Below are positions 18,027 through 27,234 of a DNA stretch of 64,000 nucleotides, one piece after another. The stretch is taken from positions 167,648-231,647 of the forward strand of contig NZ_BAYD01000005.1 of assembly GCF_000685075.1 (NCBI RefSeq), written 5' to 3'. A program made the translations under genes and the position numbers. Source of the DNA: Paraburkholderia oxyphila NBRC 105797. Its GTDB lineage: Bacteria; Pseudomonadota; Gammaproteobacteria; Burkholderiales; Burkholderiaceae. How positions within the stretch are numbered: position 1 is the first letter of the stretch; every line of letters begins with the position of its first letter. The notes under the pieces are model-generated. The model was not told the DNA's origin, ran no database searches, and was given only the letters and a program-made list of their open reading frames with translations.

Positions 18027-19256
18027 CTAGCGCAGCAGGCTTTGCGCGACCCCGGCCGCGATGCAGAAACCCACCACAACGAGTAGCGGCGCTTTCCAGC
18101 GCACCAGCAGAAAGAAGCCGATGCACGCGATGGCGAAATCGGCTTGCGTCTGGACCGCGCTCGTCCAGACCGGCGAGTAGAGCGCAGAGGCCAGCAGGCC
18201 GACGACGGCGGCGTTGACGCCGGCAAGGGCCGCCGACATGGCCGGCCGGCTGCGCAGCGCGTGCCACCACGGCAGCGCGGCCAGCACGAGCAGCAGGCCC
18301 GGCAGAAAGATCCCCACGGTCGCGAGCAGCGCGCCGCTCCAGTGGTTGGGGGGCGTCGCCATCATCCAGCCGAGAAAAGCCGCAAACGTGAAGAGCGGCC
18401 CCGGCACGGCCTGTGCCGCGCCGTAGCCGGCAAGGAAGTCGTTGGGCGCGACCCAGCCGGTTGCGACTGTCGCGTGCTGGAGCAAGGGCAGCACCACGTG
18501 TCCGCCGCCGAACACGAGCGCGCCGGACCGATAGAACGCTTCGAACACGCGCACGCCGTGCGCGGCCGCGCCAGGCAGCGGAAGGCCGATCAGCAGTACG
18601 CAAAAGACGACCAACGCGGCGATGCCCGCCTTGCGCGACACGGGAAACTCACCGGCATGCCCGGGTACGGCGCGCGTGTCGCCCGCGGTTTTCGTGCGGC
18701 ACAGCGCGAGGCCGAGCAGGGCGCCCGCGGCGATTGCGATGAGTTGTGCATATGCCGTGGTCAGCAGGCTGAGCAAGGCGACGGACGCGAGCGCGATGGC
18801 CGCGCGGCGACGGTCGGGGCACAGACGCCGCGCCATGTCCCAGACGGCCTGGGCCACCACGGCCACCGCGACGAGCTTCAGGCCATGCACCACGCCTGCG
18901 CCGGCCGGCCCGCCCAGATCCGGTGCGATGGCCGCGAAGATCAGCATCGCGAACACCGAGGGCAGCGTGAATCCACACCAGGCCGCGAGCCCGCCGGCCC
19001 AGCCGGCCCGCAGCAAGCCGATCGAAAAGCCCGTCTGGCTGCTGGCGGGCCCCGGCAGGAACTGGCACAGCCCGACCAGATCGGTGAAGGCCTCGTCGTC
19101 GAGCCAGCGGCGGCGCTCGACGAACTCGCGGCGGAAGTAGCCGAGATGCGCAATCGGGCCGCCAAAGCTCGTCATCCCGAGCCTGAGAAAGACCCGCAGC
19201 ACTTCAAGCGTGCGGCCGGTGGAGGACGAGCGCGGCGATGACATGTCCGTGTGCAT
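18027..19256 (-). CDS. chrA: Chromate transporter ChrA
   Basis: 409 residues, about 10-12 hydrophobic helices in two homologous halves, the long-chain CHR family layout. Signatures: FLRLGMTSFGGPIAHLGYFR and CQFLPGPASSQ in the first half, and YRSGALVFGGGHVVLP and YGAAQAVPGPLF in the second. It exports chromate across the inner membrane. Two in-frame ATGs (19256, 19244) are possible and neither has a clear Shine-Dalgarno. The neighbouring membrane-protein gene ends 32 bp upstream in the same direction, so they may be co-transcribed. Confidence 0.93.
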   Translation of the reverse strand: MHTDMSSPRSSSTGRTLEVLRVFLRLGMTSFGGPIAHLGYFRREFVERRRWLDDEAFTDLVGLCQFLPGPASSQTGFSIGLLRAGWAGGLAAWCGFTLPSVFAMLIFAAIAPDLGGPAGAGVVHGLKLVAVAVVAQAVWDMARRLCPDRRRAAIALASVALLSLLTTAYAQLIAIAAGALLGLALCRTKTAGDTRAVPGHAGEFPVSRKAGIAALVVFCVLLIGLPLPGAAAHGVRVFEAFYRSGALVFGGGHVVLPLLQHATVATGWVAPNDFLAGYGAAQAVPGPLFTFAAFLGWMMATPPNHWSGALLATVGIFLPGLLLVLAALPWWHALRSRPAMSAALAGVNAAVVGLLASALYSPVWTSAVQTQADFAIACIGFFLLVRWKAPLLVVVGFCIAAGVAQSLLR

Positions 19257-19288
19257 GGAAGACGGGCAAGGTTCGAAGGCTCTCGATC

Positions 19289-20062
19289 TTAGCTGCGGAT
19301 GCCGGGTGTTGCGAGGCGCGTCATCCTGCGCAACTGGCGCGGCAGGACGATATACATGCTCCAGAGCACGACGAGCAGGGCCCGGCACACGGCAGAGACA
19401 TGATGGGGAAGCGGCGCTGCCACGTCGGCAATCGCGAGGCTGCCGGGAATGGACCACACGTAGGTCGTCCAGCCCAGCAGCGTTGCGTGCCAGAGGCCGA
19501 GTCGCGCGGGCGCTGGCATTGCGTGCGCAACCAGTCCGCCGCGCACCATGTAGCCCGCGAGCGGCAGGCTCAGCAGCGCGTACAGCACGAGGGCCACGAT
19601 GACGGGCAGCAGGTTGGCCACGATGCCCGACAGGACCTCGAGCGCCACGAGCCACGTGGACGACGCACCCGCCGGGCGCGGCCTGCCCAGATCGGCTGTC
19701 CACTGCGCGAGCGGCAGGCCGGCCTTCGCCATCAGGAAATGAAAGGCGAACACGCCAGCGATGAAGAACAGCATGTTCGCGAGCCATTGCCGCCAGGCGC
19801 AGGACCACCAGACGTACAGGCGCCGGCCGAAGCTCATGCCCCGGTCGAGCCTGAAGAGCGCCCGGCGGTCGGTGAGTGCGGCGCAGCACACGAGCACGGC
19901 AAAGAGGACGGCCGCGAGGATGAGGGCCTCGAAATTCCACAGGAAGAACCCCGCATGCTGCCCGGTGACAGTCATGGGCTCGTGGGGCGTGGAGAAGTTC
20001 TGCAGATGGTGGGCGATATAGTCCGAGGGGGAGGTCAACTGCGAAGCATTGCTTGCTGTCAT
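19289..20062 (-). CDS. Multi-pass membrane protein of unknown function
   Basis: 257 residues from ATG 20062 (GGAG five bases upstream). Five hydrophobic segments, at about 38-62, 92-113, 137-165, 185-205 and 215-238. I recognise no family or catalytic motif. Trp is frequent near helix ends (YVWWSCAWRQWLANM). It lies 32 bp upstream of chrA in the same direction, so a shared transcript is plausible, but nothing links it to chromate. Confidence 0.75.
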   Translation of the reverse strand: MTASNASQLTSPSDYIAHHLQNFSTPHEPMTVTGQHAGFFLWNFEALILAAVLFAVLVCCAALTDRRALFRLDRGMSFGRRLYVWWSCAWRQWLANMLFFIAGVFAFHFLMAKAGLPLAQWTADLGRPRPAGASSTWLVALEVLSGIVANLLPVIVALVLYALLSLPLAGYMVRGGLVAHAMPAPARLGLWHATLLGWTTYVWSIPGSLAIADVAAPLPHHVSAVCRALLVVLWSMYIVLPRQLRRMTRLATPGIRS

Positions 20063-20334
20063 GTCGTCTCCGTATTGCGCGACACCCCGTCGAATGCATG
20101 TTTTTTGCCGCCATTCTAGACTCGATCGCCCGAGCGGGCCCGCGCGCTGCAATTTCGGGCTTTCGCGACCCGGCCGGCAATGGCTGGAAGATGATCGAGG
20201 CGCCGCAGAACGGCAAGTGAACGGTCGCTGAGCGCCTCGAGCCGGAAGCGCTGCCTTAGAATGACCTCCGCGAACTTGTTCTTGCGCCTGGCGATGGAAG
20301 TCGCGAGGCGGCAGCCCGTTACCGGAGTGACCCG

Positions 20335-20970
20335 ATGTCCGTCGATATGAAAGCAAGCGCCGCGTCCGGCGAAGTCTGGCTGATTCGCCACGGCGAAACC
20401 GAGTGGAGCCGCAGCGGCCAGCACACGGGGCGCACCGATATCGCGCTCACCGAGCATGGCCGCGATCAGGCGCGTGCGCTCGCCAGACCGCTCGCCGCGC
20501 AGCGCTTCAACGCGGTGCTCGCGAGCCCGATGTCGCGCGCCATCGAGACCTGCCGGCTGGCGGGCCTCGGCGACGAGATGATCGTGTCGGGCGATCTGCA
20601 CGAATGGGATTACGGCATCTACGAGGGCCGCACCACGGCCGACATCCGCAAGACGGAGCCGGACTGGAATGTCTGGCACTCGCTGATCCCGCACGGCGAG
20701 AGCCTCTCGCAGATCGAGGTGCGCGCTCGCGGCGTGGTCGAGAGTCTGCTGGCGATGCTCGGGCAGAGTGGATCCAGCGGGGCGGCCCGCCGCATTGCCG
20801 TTTTCTCGCATGCCCATTTTCTGCGCGTGCTCGCGGGATGCTGGATCGGCAACTCGGCGGCGCTGGGCGCGCATCTCTACCTGGATACGGCAACGATCAG
20901 CATGCTTGGCTTCGACCGCGAGAACCGCGCGGTCCGGCGCTGGAACGCGCGGCCCGAGGGGTGCGAGTAG
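20335..20970 (+). CDS. Histidine phosphatase family protein (GpmB/CobC-like)
   Basis: 211 residues. Phosphohistidine motif LIRHGETEWSRSGQHTGRTD (nucleophile H19) and the partner residues ASPMSRAIETC, HEWDYGIYEG and FSHAHFLRVLAGCW are all present, so it should be an active phosphatase of branch 1 of the histidine phosphatase superfamily. Substrates range from phosphosugars to alpha-ribazole-phosphate; none can be chosen here. Monocistronic; 20063-20334 upstream holds no other coding signal. Confidence 0.9.
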   Translation: MSVDMKASAASGEVWLIRHGETEWSRSGQHTGRTDIALTEHGRDQARALARPLAAQRFNAVLASPMSRAIETCRLAGLGDEMIVSGDLHEWDYGIYEGRTTADIRKTEPDWNVWHSLIPHGESLSQIEVRARGVVESLLAMLGQSGSSGAARRIAVFSHAHFLRVLAGCWIGNSAALGAHLYLDTATISMLGFDRENRAVRRWNARPEGCE

Positions 20971-21046
20971 GGCGCGAGTCGGCTGCGCGCGCATCCATCG
21001 GCAGGGTCGGCCGCCGTCCCATCAGTCCGGGATCGAATTGCCTGAT

Positions 21047-22384
21047 TCAATCAGAACTGCAAACCATTTTTGAATCGAGCCGATCCGGTGCTTGCTCGTC
21101 GATCTCGGCCATGGTCAGCGTGGCCGTCTCCTTCAGCGCATACGAGCAGAGCGCCACCAGTGCGAGCGCCAGCGCGCCATAGAGCGCAACGGCAAGCGCG
21201 TTGTGATGCGTGGCGATCAGGATGGCGGTGGCCGCGCTCGATGCGGTGCCGCCGCCCAGCGCTGCGCCAATCTGGTAGCTCGCGGAAATACCCGAGTAAC
21301 GCATCGCCTGCGGAAACTGTTCGCCGAGGAAGGCCGGAATGGGGCCTTGCGTCATGCCCATGAACGCGCCCACGAGCACGTAGGCGAGAAAGGCGAGCGG
21401 CACGCCTTTCATGCCCACGAGCGCGAAGAACGCGAACATCCCGGCGGTCATGACCGCCGCGCCGCAGATCATGACGGTGCGCCGTCCGAGCTTGTCAGAG
21501 AGGTGGCCGAAGAAAGGCGCGGACAGCACGATGGCAACGGAGAGCGCGAGATCGAAGACGAGCGCCTGGGTGCTGCTGTAGCCAATATCGGTGGCATAGG
21601 CGAGGAAGAAGGTGCTGCCGATATAGGCGATCGTGATGTAGCCGAACGCGATGCCCGTGCACAGCAGCAGCTCGCGCGGGCGCTGGCGGATGGCTTCGAG
21701 CAGCGGCATCTTCGCGTCACGCGCGTGGCTGGCGGCGGCATGGGCCCCGCTTTGCATGCGCGCATAGAGGCCGACCAGCACGAGCAGTCCGCCGAGCCAG
21801 AACGGAATGCGCCACGCGAAACCGGCGAGGTCGCCGTGCGCGCCCGCGCTCACGGCGCCGAACACGATGTCGCCGATGATCCCGCCCACGCCGATCCCCA
21901 TGCTCGTGAAGCTGCCCCACAGGCCGCGCCGGCCCGCGGGCGCGTGCTCGATGCCGAAGAGCGCCGCGCCGCCCCATTCGCCGCCGGCCGCGAAGCCCTG
22001 GATCAGCCGCAACAGGATCAGCAGGACCGGCGCCGCCGTGCCGATCGACGCATAGCCGGGCAGGCAGCCGATCAGGAACGAACTGGCGCCCATGAGCAGC
22101 AGCGTCGTGACGAGCACCTTCTGGCGCCCGACCTTGTCGCCGAAGTGGCCGAACAGCACGCCGCCGAGCGGACGCGCGAGGAAGCCCGCGCCAAACGCGC
22201 CGAACGCGACCAGCGTCGCGGTCAATCGGTCGAGCGAGGGAAAGAACACTTGCGGGAAAACCAGTGCGGCGGCCATCCCGTAGATCACGAAATCGTAGAA
22301 CTCGAGCGCCGTGCCCATGCCGGACACGCAAAATGCCCTGAGCGCCGCCCTCGCGGAGAGGCCGCGCGATGTGTCTCCAGCCAT
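21047..22384 (-). CDS. MFS transporter, metabolite:H+ symporter (MHS) family
   Basis: 445 residues from ATG 22384, about twelve membrane helices. The opening GMGTALEFYDFVIYGMAAALVFPQ and the loops GHFGDKVGRQKVL and GHLSDKLGRRTVM, with RLIQGFAAGGEWGGAALFGIEHAP, mark the MHS branch (ShiA, ProP, KgtP), which imports organic acids or betaine-like solutes. It lies 62 bp after the C45 hydrolase gene in the same direction and opposite a LysR regulator, suggesting it imports that enzyme's substrate. Confidence 0.9.
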   Translation of the reverse strand: MAGDTSRGLSARAALRAFCVSGMGTALEFYDFVIYGMAAALVFPQVFFPSLDRLTATLVAFGAFGAGFLARPLGGVLFGHFGDKVGRQKVLVTTLLLMGASSFLIGCLPGYASIGTAAPVLLILLRLIQGFAAGGEWGGAALFGIEHAPAGRRGLWGSFTSMGIGVGGIIGDIVFGAVSAGAHGDLAGFAWRIPFWLGGLLVLVGLYARMQSGAHAAASHARDAKMPLLEAIRQRPRELLLCTGIAFGYITIAYIGSTFFLAYATDIGYSSTQALVFDLALSVAIVLSAPFFGHLSDKLGRRTVMICGAAVMTAGMFAFFALVGMKGVPLAFLAYVLVGAFMGMTQGPIPAFLGEQFPQAMRYSGISASYQIGAALGGGTASSAATAILIATHHNALAVALYGALALALVALCSYALKETATLTMAEIDEQAPDRLDSKMVCSSD

Positions 22385-22446
22385 TGTCTTTTTTCCTTGT
22401 TTTTTCCTGCCTGGGCGCGCGGCTTCCGTGGCCCGCGCCGCACGCA

Positions 22447-23532
22447 TCAAAAGCGCGCGCTGCCCATTTTCACGAGAACCTGCGGATTGCCAGCGGCATA
22501 TTCGAGCGCGCTGGCTTCGGTATCGATGCCGATCGTGAGGAGCGTTTCCCAGTGCTCCGTATCGGGCCGGCTGGGGTCCGGGCGCACGCAGACCGGCGCA
22601 TTCGCGCCCGCGCTGCCGCACATGGATTCGGCGCGGCTGCGCAGGTCGCTGGCGGTCATGCCGGCCACGGCGGCCTTCAGATGGTCGAGCCGCGCCCAGG
22701 TGGTGGACGTCTCCGGGGCGCGCTCGCCCACGGTGAGTCCCCCGTCGAGGAAATGGTTCGTGTGCAGCAGCCAGCCATCCGCGCGCGGCGGCACGACCGC
22801 GACGCCGCTCGGGCTCAACTCGATGCTCGCGGCGCGCAGGCCCGAAGCCGGAGAGGCATCGCGCGCGAACACGTTCAATACCGTCGATGCGCTCAATGGC
22901 GCGGAGCGCGCAAGATCGATGGCCTCGTCGACGCTGGCCGCCTCCTCGAGCAGCCGCCGCGCGATGGCATGCACGGGCACGCCGCCCGCAGCGTTGTCGC
23001 TCGTGTGGTGGAGGATGTTGAAATGCAGGCCGAGCCCTGCGCTGTTTACGCCGATCTTGCCCAGCATGCCGAATTCGGTGAACTGCTTCACCGTGATGCC
23101 ACGCCGGGTCGTGAGCTGAAGCATCAGGCCATGCGGCGCGAGCGCCTCGTGCCAGTCCCAGGTCTGGATCGAGCGCGGCGCGCGCGGGCCCGGCGGCGCA
23201 TGCACGGCAGTCGAGCACTCGCCTTCGGGCGCCGGCGGCCTGGTCGCGAGGATCTCCGTGCGCGCGCTCACGCAAGCGAGCTGCCACAGTGGCAGCCGCG
23301 CGCCTTCGGCCATTGCCGCGACTTCGGCTGCGAGGTCGGGGCACCAGGCTTCCAGCCGGCTCTGGCACGCCTCGCCGATGGCGCGCGCCTGCTCGGCGGG
23401 GGCCCCCACACGCGGGAAGAAGCCGAGGTAGCGCGTGGCCGTTTCGTGGATTTCCCGCGCCCACCGCTCTCCGATCTGTCGCCCGCGAAGCGCGGGATTC
23501 GCGGTTTCGGTCACGAAGGTATGAATTTTCAC
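22447..23532 (-). CDS. C45 family autoproteolytic acyltransferase/hydrolase
   Basis: 361 residues from GTG 23532 (GGGAG 8 bases upstream). Ntn-hydrolase of the acyl-coenzyme A:6-aminopenicillanic acid acyltransferase (PF03417) type: the precursor is cut before C106 in GECSTAVHAPP, freeing the Cys as N-terminal nucleophile, and WDWHEALAPHGLMLQL, NSAGLGLHFNIL and TNHF blocks follow in family order. Bacterial members hydrolyse amides or are of unknown substrate. It is co-directional with an MHS transporter and divergent (214 bp) from a LysR regulator, so the trio is likely one catabolic unit for an imported N-acyl compound. Confidence 0.88.
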   Translation of the reverse strand: MKIHTFVTETANPALRGRQIGERWAREIHETATRYLGFFPRVGAPAEQARAIGEACQSRLEAWCPDLAAEVAAMAEGARLPLWQLACVSARTEILATRPPAPEGECSTAVHAPPGPRAPRSIQTWDWHEALAPHGLMLQLTTRRGITVKQFTEFGMLGKIGVNSAGLGLHFNILHHTSDNAAGGVPVHAIARRLLEEAASVDEAIDLARSAPLSASTVLNVFARDASPASGLRAASIELSPSGVAVVPPRADGWLLHTNHFLDGGLTVGERAPETSTTWARLDHLKAAVAGMTASDLRSRAESMCGSAGANAPVCVRPDPSRPDTEHWETLLTIGIDTEASALEYAAGNPQVLVKMGSARF

Positions 23533-23746
23533 GTCGATTGCTCCCAGTATTTGCTGCGCCGGCCAGGTTTTACACGCTGGCCGTTTCCCATGAGGCACAA
23601 ATTCGCGGGACGGCGCGTGGGATGACGAAAGCCCGTTAGACTCGCCATTTCACATTTTCCCGCCGGATTTCGTAGATTAGCGGATGTTCGCCACGCGCAT
23701 CGTGGCCCGTTTTGACACAAGTTTTGTGCCTGCCAGGAACAGATCC

Positions 23747-24667
23747 ATGGACAAGATGACCGCGCTCACCATGTTCGTCGCGACCGCCGACTTCGGCGGC
23801 TTCAGCCGCGCGGCCGAGCAACTGGGCAAGACGCCCTCGGCCGTCACCAAGGGCGTGATGCAGTTGGAGGCCGAGCTGGGCGCGCGCCTCTTCGAGCGGA
23901 CCACGCGCCGCATGACGCTGACCGAGGCGGGCCAGCTCTACCTCGAGGGCGCGCGTCAGGCGCTCTCGCAATTGCAGCTGGCCGCCGAGGCGGTCGACGA
24001 TCTGCAGCACGCGCTGCGCGGCAGTTTGCGCATCGTCGCGCTGCCGCCGTTCGGGCCAGCATTCCTGAACGGCGCATGTTGCAGCTTCCTGCGCGAGCAT
24101 CCCGAGCTGCGGCTGGAAGTCGATCTGAACGACAGCATGAACGACGAGGCCTACGACCTCTCGTTGCGCGATGGACCGATCGACCTGCCCGGCCTGATTG
24201 CGCAGCCCCTGCTCGAGAATTGCCTGATGCTCTGCGCGAGCCCGGCCTATATCGCGCGCAAGGGCGCGTCCGTGACGCTGGAGAACTATCAGTCGCACGA
24301 CTGGCTGATTCTTCATCATCCGCTGCTCAACCGGAACTTCTGGTGGGTGGAGCACGGCGGCGAGCGCATTCGTCTGAAGCAACCGGTGCCGCGCCTCACG
24401 AGCGACAACTTCGACTTCCTGCTCGCTTGCCTGCTCGACGGACAGGGCCTGCAATTCTTGCCGAAGTGGAGCGCCGCGCCCCATATCGCGCGAGGTGAGC
24501 TCGTCGAACTCGACTCCGACTACTGGCGCGAGCAAACGGCGCTCGGCCCCTCCGTTTACGTGCTCTACCAACCGCACCGGCGCAACACGCGCAAGGTCCG
24601 CGTCTTCATCGATCACCTGCGCCGGCACCTCGACGGACTCGGGATCGGCGTGCAGGCCATCGCCTGA
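23747..24667 (+). CDS. LysR family transcriptional regulator
   Basis: 306 residues; ATG 23747 with AGGA upstream. Winged helix at 1-60 (MTALTMFVATADFGGFSRAA, TPSAVTKGVMQLEAELGARLF) then a periplasmic-binding-like effector domain. Divergent from the C45 hydrolase and MHS transporter genes and probably their regulator. The polyamine transport operon lies downstream, past a 435-bp gap. Confidence 0.9.
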   Translation: MDKMTALTMFVATADFGGFSRAAEQLGKTPSAVTKGVMQLEAELGARLFERTTRRMTLTEAGQLYLEGARQALSQLQLAAEAVDDLQHALRGSLRIVALPPFGPAFLNGACCSFLREHPELRLEVDLNDSMNDEAYDLSLRDGPIDLPGLIAQPLLENCLMLCASPAYIARKGASVTLENYQSHDWLILHHPLLNRNFWWVEHGGERIRLKQPVPRLTSDNFDFLLACLLDGQGLQFLPKWSAAPHIARGELVELDSDYWREQTALGPSVYVLYQPHRRNTRKVRVFIDHLRRHLDGLGIGVQAIA

Positions 24668-24696
24668 ACGTAGCGGTTTTCTCTCCTCATCGCACC

Positions 24697-24746
24697 TGCC
24701 CCCCTGAAGGGGGGGCATACCGCCGCAAATCGAACAGTTAACGTTG
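24697..24746 (+). promoter_or_regulatory. Polyamine-region element A, upstream of potGHI
   Basis: TGCCCCCCTGAAGGGGGGGC inverted repeat, then ATACCGC and, 15 bases on, TTAACGTTG. A 50-base element at 39467-39516 matches it at 35 positions with identical spacing, and shorter relatives lie before two other polyamine-region genes. Candidate operator; the protein that binds it is unknown. Confidence 0.6.
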
Positions 24747-25102
24747 TCGCCGGTTTGGACGAGTGGCCGTTACATCGATGCAACCCGGCGTAAACATCAC
24801 TCGTTAGTCATGCAAAGCAAATGAACGCTGTGTGAAACCCTGCACGCTGGCCGCGCAGGCCACGCGAAAAACACAAGGAGACACGCGCGCCGGGCAGGGC
24901 GCGCACGACCGGCGATGGGCGGGCTCGCCTTGCGGCGCTTCGTCCGCCACTTCTCGCCAGCACGACTGCGCATGCGACGGCCTTTGCGCGCCGCGCGCGC
25001 GGCAATCGATTCTTCCGAACACGACGTGACGCCGGTGGGCCGCCTTGCGCGACTCGCCTGGGCCCCGTCACGCCTGCATTTTGTAATACGGGTCACTGGA
25101 AC
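24747..25102 (+). other. Long leader/intergenic region before potG
   Basis: 356 bp between element A and potG. No gene is supported, the several short open frames having no homology or ribosome site. It probably carries the potG promoter and an untranslated leader; a purine-rich AAGGAGAC at 24875 lacks a following start codon. Confidence 0.5.
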
Positions 25103-26263
25103 ATGAAAGCTTCGCCTTCATCCTCAACACGCTCCGCCGAGCCTGCGCGTGGCATTGCGCAGGCGCGCAGCGGCAACGAGCGCTTCGTGCGCATCGAGAA
25201 CGTCGTCAAGAAGTTCGGCGACAGCGTCGCGGTCAACGACGTGAGCCTCGACATCGCCAAGAACGAACTGTTCGCGCTGCTCGGCAGCTCGGGTTGCGGC
25301 AAGTCCACGCTGCTGCGCATGCTGGCCGGCTTCGAGACGGCCACCTCCGGGCGCATCTATGTCGATGGCGAAGATCTCGCGACGCTGCCGCCGTATCGGC
25401 GGCCCGTGAACATGATGTTCCAGTCGTACGCGCTCTTTCCGCACATGAGCGTGGAGTCGAACGTGGCGTTCGGCCTCAAGCAGGAAGGCGTGCCGAAGAA
25501 CGAGATCAAAGAGCGCGTGGCCGATGCGCTCGAGCTCGTGCAGATGGGCCGCTATGCGAAGCGCAAGCCGCATCAGCTCTCGGGCGGGCAGCAGCAGCGC
25601 GTCGCGCTTGCGCGCTCGCTCGTCAAGCGCCCGAAGCTGCTGCTGCTCGACGAGCCGATGTCGGCGCTCGACAAGAAGATCCGCCAGAAGACCCAGCTCG
25701 AGCTCGTCAACATCATCGAGAAGGTGGACGTGACCTGCGTGATGGTCACGCACGATCAGGAAGAGGCCATGACGATGGCGAGCCGGCTCGCGGTCATGAG
25801 CGAACGGCGCATCGTTCAGGTCGGCACGCCGGGCGAGGTGTACGAGTATCCGAACAGCCGCTTCTCCGCGGAATTCATCGGTTCTACGAACCTGTTCGAG
25901 GGCACCGTGGTGCAGGACGAGCCCGATCACGTCTTCGTCGGGAGCGAAGCGCTCGAGAACCGGCTCTACGTGAGCCATGGCATTACCGGCCCGCTCGGCA
26001 TGCCGGTGGGCATCTCGGTGCGGCCCGAGCACGTCTGCGTCTCGCACGCGCGGCCCACGGCGCCCTATAACTGGGCACGCGGAGTCGTGACCGACGTCGC
26101 CTATATGGGCAGCTATTCGCTCTATCACGTGCGGCTGCCGGGCGGCAAGACGGTGGTGTCGAATCTGTCGAGCGCGTACCTCATGGAAGAGGGCACGCCG
26201 GTCTGGAACGACGAGGTGTACGTATCGTGGTCGCCGGCCAGCGGCGTGGTGGTGACGCAATGA
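25103..26263 (+). CDS. potG: Polyamine (putrescine) ABC transporter ATP-binding protein
   Basis: 386 residues. Walker A GSSGCGKST, Q-loop QSYALFPHM, signature LSGGQQQR, Walker B LLLLDEPMSALD, and H-loop VMVTHDQEEA; then a C-terminal TOBE domain (about 290-385). Closest in pattern to PotG/PotA. It energises putrescine-type import with PotH and PotI and the separately coded PotF. First gene of potG-potH-potI and the outer-membrane protein gene, with 4-bp overlaps. Confidence 0.94.
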   Translation: MKASPSSSTRSAEPARGIAQARSGNERFVRIENVVKKFGDSVAVNDVSLDIAKNELFALLGSSGCGKSTLLRMLAGFETATSGRIYVDGEDLATLPPYRRPVNMMFQSYALFPHMSVESNVAFGLKQEGVPKNEIKERVADALELVQMGRYAKRKPHQLSGGQQQRVALARSLVKRPKLLLLDEPMSALDKKIRQKTQLELVNIIEKVDVTCVMVTHDQEEAMTMASRLAVMSERRIVQVGTPGEVYEYPNSRFSAEFIGSTNLFEGTVVQDEPDHVFVGSEALENRLYVSHGITGPLGMPVGISVRPEHVCVSHARPTAPYNWARGVVTDVAYMGSYSLYHVRLPGGKTVVSNLSSAYLMEEGTPVWNDEVYVSWSPASGVVVTQ

Positions 26264-27234
26264 ACGAGATCGCCTCCCGCTCCGCCGTCGCCGGCAGCAC
26301 GGCAACGCATCCCGCCGCGCCTGGCGCGTTCAGGCGCTTTGCGGCGCGACTGGTGCCCTCGGGCCGCACGACGGTGATTGGCGTGCCGTTCCTGTGGCTC
26401 TTCGTGTTCTTCGCGCTGCCGTTCGTGCTGGTGTTCAAGATCAGCTTTTCAGACCAGATGATGGGCGTGCCGCCGTACACGAACCTCATCGCCATGAAGG
26501 ACGGCGTCGTGCATCTGGCGCTGCAGCTCGGCCACTACGCATTTCTGTTCCAGGACGACCTGTATTTCTCGACGTACCTGAGCTCGCTGAAGATGGCGGC
26601 CGTCTCCACGCTGCTGTGCCTGCTGATTGGCTATCCGGTCGCGTACTACATCGCGCGCTCGAATCCCGCCACGCGCAACCTGCTCATGATGGGCGTGATG
26701 CTGCCGTTCTGGACTTCGTTCCTGATCCGCGTCTACGCGTGGATCGGCATCCTCAAGGACGACGGCCTGCTCAATCACGCGCTCATCGCCATTGGCATGA
26801 TCCACTCGCCGCTGCGCCTCTATCACAGCGACGCGGGCGTCTATATCGGCATGGTCTATTCGTACCTGCCGTTCATGGTGATGCCGCTCTATGCCCACCT
26901 CGTGAAGATGGACCTCACGCTGCTCGAAGCGGCCTATGACCTGGGCGCGTCGCCCTGGGTCGCGTTCACGCGCATCACGCTGCCGCTCTCGAAGAACGGG
27001 ATCATCGCGGGGAGCCTGCTCGTGTTCATCCCGGCGGTGGGCGAATACGTGATTCCCGAGCTGCTCGGCGGCGCGGACACGCTCATGATCGGCCGCGTCA
27101 TGTGGGACGAGTTCTTTAACGACATGGATTGGCCAATGGCCTCGGCGGTCACGGTGGCGATGGTCCTGCTGCTGCTCGTGCCGATGGCGGTCTTTCAGTA
27201 CTACCAGGTCAAGGAAATGGAGGGCGGAAAATGA
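26260..27234 (+). CDS. potH: Polyamine ABC transporter permease
   Basis: 324 residues; ATG 26260 overlaps the potG stop (ATGA). About six to seven membrane helices and the permease EAA loop EAAYDLGASPWVAFTRITLPLS near residue 235. A PotB/PotH-type inner-membrane subunit forming the channel with PotI. Confidence 0.93.
   Translation: MNEIASRSAVAGSTATHPAAPGAFRRFAARLVPSGRTTVIGVPFLWLFVFFALPFVLVFKISFSDQMMGVPPYTNLIAMKDGVVHLALQLGHYAFLFQDDLYFSTYLSSLKMAAVSTLLCLLIGYPVAYYIARSNPATRNLLMMGVMLPFWTSFLIRVYAWIGILKDDGLLNHALIAIGMIHSPLRLYHSDAGVYIGMVYSYLPFMVMPLYAHLVKMDLTLLEAAYDLGASPWVAFTRITLPLSKNGIIAGSLLVFIPAVGEYVIPELLGGADTLMIGRVMWDEFFNDMDWPMASAVTVAMVLLLLVPMAVFQYYQVKEMEGGK

Noticed and set aside
21092..23119. 675-codon open frame on the plus strand
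   Set aside because: Antisense to the MFS and C45 genes, composition biased to Arg/Glu/His/Ala; no homology.
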